Source: Candidatus Woesearchaeota archaeon
GTDB taxonomy: Archaea; Nanobdellota; Nanobdellia; Woesearchaeales; SKIA01
Assembly (NCBI GenBank): GCA_007116645.1
Contig: SKIA01000033.1
Coordinates: 1-6,360, forward strand
Length of the DNA: 6,360 nucleotides
Direction: 5' to 3'
Shown: positions 1-3,218 of the stretch, one piece after another
Numbering within the stretch: position 1 is the stretch's first letter
Layout: every line of letters starts with the position of its first letter
The notes under the pieces: model-generated
The model's database searches: none
What the model saw: the letters and a program-made list of their open reading frames with translations, nothing else
What the model was told of the DNA's origin: nothing
Position numbers and translations under genes: made by a program

Positions 1-74
1 ACTTCAAGAGTTACCAGAATACGGATGCTGCCTTCCTCGATACGCTCAGAAATTTCGTTCTCACTTAATGTCAT
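1..74 (-). CDS. N-terminus of an unidentified protein (partial, runs off the left edge)
   Basis: An open frame on the minus strand begins with ATG at 74-72 and continues without a stop to the window edge, giving about 24 residues that start MTLSENEISERIEEGS and continue IRILVTLEV. No Shine-Dalgarno (SD) sequence precedes the ATG. A TATA-like stretch (CTTTTTAAG on the minus strand, 97-105) is centred about 26 bp upstream, which fits leaderless archaeal transcription. The gene is divergent from the operon starting at 173. The visible part, an acidic amphipathic helix then a beta-strand-like segment, is too short to assign to a family. The start resembles the MxLSxxEI opening of dCTP deaminases, but the following residues do not support that and I do not make the call. 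Confidence 0.5.
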   Translation of the reverse strand, partial: MTLSENEISERIEEGSIRILVTLE

Positions 75-96
75 GATGCTTGAAACCGCTTGCTGA

Positions 97-105
97 CTTA
101 AAAAG
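97..105 (-). promoter_or_regulatory. TATA-like element of the leftward partial gene
   Basis: On the minus strand the sequence reads CTTTTTAAG, centred about 26 bp before the ATG at 74. This is the spacing expected for a leaderless archaeal transcript. The match to a TATA box is modest. The TTTAAATA at 131-138 also reads as TATTTAAA on the minus strand and is an alternative. Confidence 0.35.
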
Positions 106-130
106 ATATGCCCAGAAACCAGACAAAACC

Positions 131-138
131 TTTAAATA
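131..138 (+). promoter_or_regulatory. TATA box of the three-gene coiled-coil operon
   Basis: TTTAAATA lies about 40 bp before the TTG start at 173. A start site 25-27 bp downstream of its centre would fall near 160, leaving a short leader that just contains the SD sequence at 163-168. Because the box is nearly symmetric it might also serve the divergent gene. Confidence 0.55.
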
Positions 139-162
139 TGCATAACGTGAGTTTCTATGTAA

Positions 163-168
163 AGGTGA
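163..168 (+). promoter_or_regulatory. Ribosome binding site that decides a TTG start
   Basis: AGGTGA complements the conserved archaeal 16S 3' end (anti-SD CACCTCC core) and sits 4 nt before TTG at 173. It supports this TTG start. The next in-frame ATG (residue 26) has no comparable site and would remove the conserved-looking GFLDKLKL N-terminus. Confidence 0.6.
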
Positions 169-172
169 GACT

Positions 173-1027
173 TTGGGATTTTTAGATAAATTAAAACTGT
201 CAGGAGATGACAAAGAGACTGGGCCTCCTCCTGCGCCCCCAAAAGGAATGCAGACTAAACAGGAGCCTCCTAAGCCTCCAAAGGATCTTCCTCCCCTGCC
301 TTCGGAAAAACCTACTTCTGAGCCTCCAAAACTAGAGCTCCCCTCAAAGGATGATACTAAGCCCATGAATGAAAATATGCCTCCTCCATTACCTCCAGCA
401 CAGGTTGCACCTGCTGAGAAAGAAGAACCCACAAAATCTCAGGAAATGCCTGAACTAAAGCCCATTGAGCCAATTGATGCGCCAGAACAAAACGTTCCTC
501 CGCCCCCTGCGCCAGCAAGTAAAGATCGCTCAATCCGATCCGTTTCTGATATTCCACCAATAAAGCTTGATAGCACTACAGAAAAGCAAGGCATCATCAC
601 AGATAGACACGTGCAAGACCTTGATGTTGACAAGCTCGTCCTACCAGACGAGCAAGAAGCATCTATTGTTCAAGCACCTGTGCAAAAACCAAAAGAAGAG
701 CCCATGCATTTAATGCCTGAACCAGAAGAGAAACCTCAACCTGCTCCTCGTCCTGCTGCTCCTCCGCGCCCTCGCACAGCGCCTGAGTCGCAAGAGATGC
801 ACAGAGCATATACTGGTCCGCTCTATGTTGATGTTCCAACGTATGAAGAAGTGCAAGAACACTTACAAACTCTCAAGCAGGACCTGTCTTCTGTAGCAAC
901 TGATGTTGACACTATTAGTCGCCTTAACAATCAAGAAGCGCAAGAGTTTGCAGCACTTGTTGAGCGTTTAGAGCGTATTCAAGACCGCGTACTCGGAATT
1001 GACAAATCACTATTTGAGGAACGATGA
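173..1027 (+). CDS. Proline-rich protein with C-terminal coiled-coil domain, function unknown
   Basis: This 284-aa protein starts at TTG, supported by an AGGTGA ribosome site and an upstream TATA box. It has three parts. Residues 1-13 (MGFLDKLKLSGDD) can form a short amphipathic helix. Residues 17 to about 207 are low-complexity and rich in Pro, Glu, Lys and Ala, with PPP runs at 18-20, 70-72 and 109-112, and are probably disordered. Residues 215-284 form a predicted helical coiled coil introduced by the strand-like GPLYVDVPTY. There is no signal peptide or membrane span, so it is probably cytoplasmic. The C-terminal 70 residues align without gaps to nearly all of the next gene's product. The stop overlaps that gene's start by 4 bp (ATGA), implying translational coupling. 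A scaffold or tether role is inference. The many proline runs would be expected to need aIF5A during translation. Confidence 0.85.
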   Translation: MGFLDKLKLSGDDKETGPPPAPPKGMQTKQEPPKPPKDLPPLPSEKPTSEPPKLELPSKDDTKPMNENMPPPLPPAQVAPAEKEEPTKSQEMPELKPIEPIDAPEQNVPPPPAPASKDRSIRSVSDIPPIKLDSTTEKQGIITDRHVQDLDVDKLVLPDEQEASIVQAPVQKPKEEPMHLMPEPEEKPQPAPRPAAPPRPRTAPESQEMHRAYTGPLYVDVPTYEEVQEHLQTLKQDLSSVATDVDTISRLNNQEAQEFAALVERLERIQDRVLGIDKSLFEER

Positions 1028-1230
1028 CTGCTCCTGTATTTATTGAAGTAAGAAAATATCGTCAAGTGCTAGATAGGGCTGATGCTCTCAAAGCACACCT
1101 TATGGAAATAGAGCACTTAATCAAAGAGATTGAGCGCTTGCGAGCAGAAGAAAAAGATCATATTCAAGCAACGCGCAAGCAATTACAAACAATGCATGCA
1201 GCAATTAACCGTGTCGAGGAGGAAGTCTAG
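1024..1230 (+). CDS. Small coiled-coil protein, paralogue of the preceding C-terminal domain
   Basis: This 68-aa protein has its ATG overlapping the upstream stop (ATGA at 1024-1027), with GAGG at 1016-1019 as a weak SD. It opens with the strand-like APVFIEVRKY and is then almost entirely charged amphipathic helix (about residues 14-66) with heptad-like Leu/Ile spacing (LKAHLMEIEHLIKEIERLR). Ungapped alignment to residues 215-284 of the preceding protein shows a shared pattern: Pro, a hydrophobic strand, V-x-x-Y-x-x-V, L-K-x-x-L, then I-x-R-L-x-x-x-E. The two may therefore pair as a heteromeric coiled coil. No enzyme motif, membrane segment or metal site is visible. Function unknown; that it is a real gene is supported by the tight operon packing. 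Confidence 0.85.
   Translation: MTAPVFIEVRKYRQVLDRADALKAHLMEIEHLIKEIERLRAEEKDHIQATRKQLQTMHAAINRVEEEV
1218..1222 (+). promoter_or_regulatory. Strong Shine-Dalgarno site for the third operon gene
   Basis: GGAGG (inside GAGGAGGA, 1216-1223) lies 8 nt before the ATG at 1231. It fixes that start and shows that this operon uses SD-led initiation internally, unlike the leaderless genes further right. Confidence 0.75.
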
Positions 1231-1677
1231 ATGTCTGGCGCTCCCGAATACTTTATCGGTTTACAAAACACTGTAGCCATTCGTAAAGGCTTACTTGAAG
1301 CAGCAAAAGAAAGTGTCTTGCTTCTCAAAGCACAATATCGTTTGCGAGAGATTCGCTCGCAAAAGCGCGCATACATTGATCAACTCTCACAACACGTTAC
1401 TGAAGTCACTTCATTAGTTGAAGCACTAGACCAAGACTTACCAGAGCATGATAGAGATAATATGCCTGAGGCTGTCCGTCGTGCTGCACAGCGTATTGAA
1501 GAGCGACAGCATGCACATGAAGAAGAAATTGCTCCAGTTGTCAAGCCTAAACCTAAACCAATTCCTAAGCCTAAGCCTCGTCCTAAAGTTGTTCAAGACA
1601 ATACGAATGCTGAGGCTGAGCTTCGAGCTCTTGAAGAAAAGCTTGCTTCTATTGAGAGCAAACTTAATAAGCTCTAG
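1231..1677 (+). CDS. Coiled-coil protein with Lys-Pro linker, function unknown
   Basis: This 148-aa protein begins directly after the stop of the 68-aa gene, with a strong GGAGG 8 nt upstream. Residues 5-72 (from PEYFIGLQNTVAIRKGLLEA) form a long helical segment. Residues 80-101 are a charged helix. Residues 105-119 are a Lys-Pro/Arg-Pro linker (KPKPKPIPKPKPRPK). Residues 127-148 form a short C-terminal coiled coil (LRALEEKLASIESKLNKL). There is no signal peptide, membrane span or catalytic motif. With the two genes before it, it makes an operon of three coiled-coil proteins, two of which have Pro-rich linkers. A multi-subunit structural or adaptor complex is the reasonable inference, but I cannot name it. 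It is not obviously homologous to the other two. Confidence 0.85.
   Translation: MSGAPEYFIGLQNTVAIRKGLLEAAKESVLLLKAQYRLREIRSQKRAYIDQLSQHVTEVTSLVEALDQDLPEHDRDNMPEAVRRAAQRIEERQHAHEEEIAPVVKPKPKPIPKPKPRPKVVQDNTNAEAELRALEEKLASIESKLNKL
1663..1670 (+). promoter_or_regulatory. Possible TATA element for the tRNA gene
   Basis: CTTAATAA, inside the last codons of the preceding gene, is centred about 32 bp before the tRNA 5' end. This is compatible with a start site a few bases upstream of the tRNA. It is AT-rich and of ordinary quality, so the call is tentative. Confidence 0.3.
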
Positions 1678-1685
1678 TCTGTTCG

Positions 1686-1692
1686 TTTTTTT
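1686..1692 (+). terminator. T-tract terminator of the coiled-coil operon
   Basis: A run of seven T starts 8 bp after the last stop codon of the operon and ends 6 bp before the tRNA. Archaeal RNA polymerase terminates at such oligo-T tracts without needing a hairpin. Confidence 0.5.
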
Positions 1693-1698
1693 ATCCCT

Positions 1699-1817
1699 GT
1701 GGGGGTTCCCGAGCGGTCAAAGGGGCAGGACTCAAACGTATCAGCGTCAAGGCGCAAATTGATAGCGGAGATATCCTGTAGCGTAGGCTTTCAGGGGTTC
1801 GAATCCCTTCCCCCACA
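1699..1817 (+). tRNA. tRNA-Leu (anticodon CAA) with a 36-nt intron
   Basis: This is a complete class II tRNA. The acceptor stem GTGGGGG (1699-1705) pairs with CCCCCAC (1810-1816), with discriminator A at 1817. The D stem is CCC/GGG (1708-1710, 1722-1724) around GAGCGGTCAAA. The anticodon stem is CAGGA (1726-1730) with TCCTG (1774-1778). The T arm is AGGGG-TTCGAAT-CCCTT (1793-1809). The variable arm is AGC-GTAG-GCT (1780-1789), whose size and GTAG loop are typical of archaeal tRNA-Leu. The loop CT-CAA-A at 1731-1736 gives anticodon CAA (1733-1735). Continuity with the anticodon stem requires removing about 1737-1772, an intron at the canonical 37/38 position. The mature length is about 83 nt. 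CCA is not encoded (the next bases are TCA). It decodes UUG leucine codons. Confidence 0.92.
1737..1772 (+). other. tRNA intron (archaeal, position 37/38), 36 nt
   Basis: The bases between A37 (1736) and A38 (1773) must be spliced for the anticodon arm to close. C32-T33-C34 can pair with GAG (1768-1770), followed on the exon side by a 3-nt bulge (1771-1773) that holds the 3' junction. Inside the intron, TATCA (1739-1743) pairs with TGATA (1759-1763). The central helix has only three clean pairs plus an A-G mismatch, so this is a relaxed rather than ideal bulge-helix-bulge. Splicing would be by the archaeal tRNA endonuclease. Exact boundaries may shift by one or two bases. Confidence 0.75.
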
Positions 1818-1885
1818 TCAAATTCTTCGCGCACAGACCTTCTAATGGCGGTATTGCACAATTAAAAGCTCTATTTTGCTATTTG

Positions 1886-1926
1886 AAGGCTTCTAAACGC
1901 CTTTTACGCTGTTTTGTATCTTTTTT
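1886..1926 (+). terminator. Possible tRNA terminator: hairpin then T-rich tract
   Basis: AAGGC (1886-1890) and GCCTT (1899-1903) form a 5-bp hairpin with an 8-nt loop. T-rich sequence follows, ending in six T at 1921-1926. It lies about 70-110 bp after the tRNA and would stop read-through transcription. It is only a suggestion, because T-runs are common across this region. Confidence 0.3.
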
Positions 1927-1980
1927 ACGTTTTGAGAACTGCTGCGTTGTTTATTCTGAATATTTACGTTAAAGGCTTTG

Positions 1981-2003
1981 TGCACGTCGAATTCACGTGA
2001 ATT
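1981..2003 (+). repeat. Palindromic repeat copy 1 (complete)
   Basis: TGCACGTCG is followed by AATTCACGTGAATT, a perfect 14-bp palindrome at 1990-2003. It is preceded by AAAGGCTTTG, the 5' extension shared with other copies. The two CACGT cores lie 11 bp apart, one helical turn. Confidence 0.9.
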
Positions 2004-2157
2004 GGCTTTTCTATTTAATGCATTGAAATGTGTCTTTTTCTATCTTTTGCTCTGACTATTCATTAGTATGGGATCATCGGACTTTATGACGTGGATTTCC
2101 TTCGGAATTTATGAAAATCTTCCGGATTTTCGATTTTAATTTTTTGCTGAAGCTCTG

Positions 2158-2170
2158 TGCACGTTGAATT
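2158..2170 (+). repeat. Palindromic repeat copy 2 (lacks the 3' half)
   Basis: TGCACGTTGAATT is followed by ACGGCC instead of CACGTG, so only the left half is present. The 5' flank AAGCTCTG matches the shared extension. The core is 74 bp upstream of the core of copy 3. Confidence 0.75.
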
Positions 2171-2231
2171 ACGGCCTTTCAGAAGTAGTTATCTTGAAAG
2201 AAATTATTTAATTGTGGATATAGAGCCTTTG

Positions 2232-2253
2232 TGCACGTCGAATTCACGTGAAT
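2232..2253 (+). repeat. Palindromic repeat copy 3 (complete)
   Basis: TGCACGTCG is followed by AATTCACGTGAAT, containing the perfect 12-bp palindrome ATTCACGTGAAT. The 5' flank AGAGCCTTTG matches copies 1, 6 and 7. Confidence 0.9.
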
Positions 2254-2425
2254 AATGTTTTATGAGTTGTCTCCATAATGTTTGCTGATGTCTGTTTTTC
2301 GCTCTTATTTGCTTGTAGGGATGATGTATTGTGCTCATTGATCCTGTATTATTGCGTTTTTTAATAATTACAATATGGAAAATAAATAAAGTGAATATTG
2401 TTGAATTATGGGGTTTAAGTGCCTG

Positions 2426-2444
2426 TACACGTCGAATTCACGTG
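2426..2444 (+). repeat. Palindromic repeat copy 4
   Basis: TACACGTCGAATTCACGTG contains both CACGT cores but diverges immediately after CACGTG (TTGCGG). It belongs to the TACACG subtype with copies 5 and 6. The 5' flank is GTGCCTG. The core is 78 bp from copy 5. Confidence 0.9.
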
Positions 2445-2503
2445 TTGCGGATTTTTTACTGTTTTGACTTATTTATGTACTAATTATGCTGTTTCAGTCT
2501 TTC

Positions 2504-2526
2504 TACACGTTGAATTCACGTGAATT
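2504..2526 (+). repeat. Palindromic repeat copy 5 (complete)
   Basis: TACACGTTG is followed by the perfect 14-bp palindrome AATTCACGTGAATT (2513-2526) and then GGC, which copy 1 shares. The 5' flank is CAGTCTTTC. Confidence 0.9.
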
Positions 2527-2610
2527 GGCATTCTCAAGTTTGTGTTACTTTACTGCTATTTTGGCTCTACTTGCGCTTGTATGTGTGTTTTTAAGGTTGT
2601 TTTTTGATAT

Positions 2611-2626
2611 CTTTCCACACGTTTCC
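2611..2626 (+). repeat. Possible degenerate copy of the palindromic repeat
   Basis: CTTTCCACACGTTTCC resembles the left half of copy 5 (CTTTCTACACGTTGAA), but no right half follows. Its CACGT (2618) falls midway between copies 5 and 6 (112 and 113 bp). It is weak enough to be chance. Confidence 0.3.
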
Positions 2627-2728
2627 TTCTTATTTGATCAAAATAATATTAACTATATGGAAAATTAATTGATATCGTGGTCTTTTGGATCACGTTAAAG
2701 CAAACGTATTATGTGTTTAGAGCCTCTC

Positions 2729-2750
2729 TACACGTCGAATTCGCGTGAAT
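2729..2750 (+). repeat. Palindromic repeat copy 6 (one core substitution)
   Basis: TACACGTCG is followed by AATTCGCGTGAAT. The second core is CGCGTG instead of CACGTG, and the rest matches the consensus. The 5' flank AGAGCCTCTC matches copy 3. The core is 78 bp from copy 7. Confidence 0.88.
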
Positions 2751-2758
2751 CGGGGTTC

Positions 2759-2778
2759 AGCAGAAATCCTGCTTTTTT
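2759..2778 (+). terminator. Terminator-like hairpin between repeat copies 6 and 7
   Basis: AGCAG (2759-2763) and CTGCT (2769-2773) form a perfect 5-bp stem with loop AAATC, running into six T (2773-2778). The shape is that of a small intrinsic terminator on the plus strand. It could equally be a stem within an RNA or a DNA cruciform. Confidence 0.35.
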
Positions 2779-2806
2779 GGACTTAATTTGGCCTGCTAAA
2801 GCTTTG

Positions 2807-2821
2807 TGCACGTTGAATTCA
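2807..2821 (+). repeat. Palindromic repeat copy 7 (lacks the 3' half)
   Basis: TGCACGTTGAATTCA is followed by TTATG rather than CGTG, so the second core is lost, as in copy 2. It is preceded by AAAGCTTTG (2798-2806), nearly the flank of copy 1. It is the last copy, about 150 bp before the RHH start codon. Confidence 0.8.
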
Positions 2822-2861
2822 TTATGTAGGGCATTTTTGTAATACTTTGTATGGATATCTT

Positions 2862-2897
2862 GCGAAAATTCCGAAAACTTTCCGAAACTGTCGAAAT
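2862..2897 (+). promoter_or_regulatory. Roughly helically phased CGAAA repeats upstream of the RHH gene (candidate operator)
   Basis: Four direct copies of NCGAAAN lie at 2862-2868, 2871-2877, 2882-2888 and 2891-2897. Their CG steps are 9, 11 and 9 bp apart, so all fall on roughly the same helix face, 30-65 bp upstream of the presumed TATA element. RHH repressors commonly bind short tandem sites of this spacing in their own promoters, so autoregulation is a reasonable inference. The A-tracts could also simply bend the DNA. Confidence 0.4.
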
Positions 2898-2925
2898 TCT
2901 TCCAATCAAAACGTTAAAAAAGTAC

Positions 2926-2936
2926 CTTAAAATAAT
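2926..2936 (+). promoter_or_regulatory. TATA box of the leaderless RHH-RNase J operon
   Basis: CTTAAAATAAT is centred about 26 bp before the ATG at 2957. No SD sequence precedes the ATG (TATTCCCTATACAC), so transcription probably begins at or next to the start codon. Confidence 0.55.
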
Positions 2937-2956
2937 ACATAGTATTCCCTATACAC

Positions 2957-3214
2957 ATGAAAACGATCTCACTCAAAATCGCTACTCCTGTCTTAGAGCG
3001 CATTGATGCGCACCTTGAAGTACACAATTTTAGCACAAGAACTGAATTCATACGAGAAGCGATTAGGGACAAGATTCAACAGCTCGAATCACACAAGTTT
3101 GAGCAAGAAATGCGGGGTTTTCTCAAAGCACATCAAGAAAACCATGACGTAAAACTCGCAAAAGAGATAAAGCACGACGTATTCGTGGAATTAGAGAAAA
3201 GATTTGGACAGTAA
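2957..3214 (+). CDS. Ribbon-helix-helix (CopG/Arc-type) DNA-binding protein
   Basis: This 85-aa protein has a typical RHH N-terminus. The DNA-contacting beta-strand is TISLKI (residues 3-8), helix A is about 10-22 (TPVLERIDAHLEV), the turn is NFSTRTE (24-30) and helix B is FIREAIRDKIQQLE (31-44). RHH proteins bind as dimers with paired strands in the major groove. Residues 45-82 add a charged helix, possibly for oligomerisation or a partner. The start is set by the TATA element about 26 bp upstream, with no SD sequence. It lies 4 bp before the RNase J gene and downstream of the palindromic repeat array and phased CGAAA cluster, either of which it may bind. No toxin gene follows, so an antitoxin role is unlikely. 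It is most likely a regulator, though a nucleoid or partition-type role cannot be excluded. Confidence 0.88.
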   Translation: MKTISLKIATPVLERIDAHLEVHNFSTRTEFIREAIRDKIQQLESHKFEQEMRGFLKAHQENHDVKLAKEIKHDVFVELEKRFGQ

Positions 3215-3218
3215 TTAA

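Larger units (their letters stand above)
1818..2956. other. Long T-rich intergenic region carrying a palindromic repeat array
   Basis: These 1139 bp contain no credible gene. The only open frame of note (60 aa from 2486) runs through repeat copy 5 and is explained by T-rich sequence. The plus strand is strongly T-rich from about 1860 to 2860 (for example 29 T to 12 A in 1921-1980, and 32 T to 10 A in 2581-2640), switching to A-rich in 2881-2940 (16 T to 27 A). It holds seven copies of a composite palindromic motif, T-tracts, two short hairpins and a phased CGAAA cluster before the RHH gene. In an otherwise compact window, such a long unique spacer with iterated sites suggests a cis-acting region. 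Confidence 0.8.

Noticed and set aside
61..432. 123-aa Gly/Ser-rich open frame on the minus strand
   Set aside because: It is the reverse shadow of the Pro-rich region (CCN codons read as GGN on the other strand) and overlaps the real operon start.
1448..1762. 104-aa plus-strand open frame overlapping the third coiled-coil gene and the tRNA
   Set aside because: It is out of frame with a supported gene, reads through the tRNA and has Leu/Ser-rich shadow composition.
2486..2668. 60-aa hydrophobic open frame (possible small membrane protein)
   Set aside because: It has no ribosome site or convincing promoter. It runs through repeat copy 5, and its Phe/Leu/Val-rich sequence is what T-rich DNA yields by chance in any frame.
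1981..2821. CRISPR array
   Set aside because: Repeats are dispersed at very uneven intervals (cores 74 to 225 bp apart), two lack half of the motif, and no cas gene is in the window.
1818..2956. Archaeal origin recognition boxes
   Set aside because: I looked for the TCCAGTGGAAAC-type core with an adjacent G-string and did not find it. The single GGGG after copy 6 is not enough.
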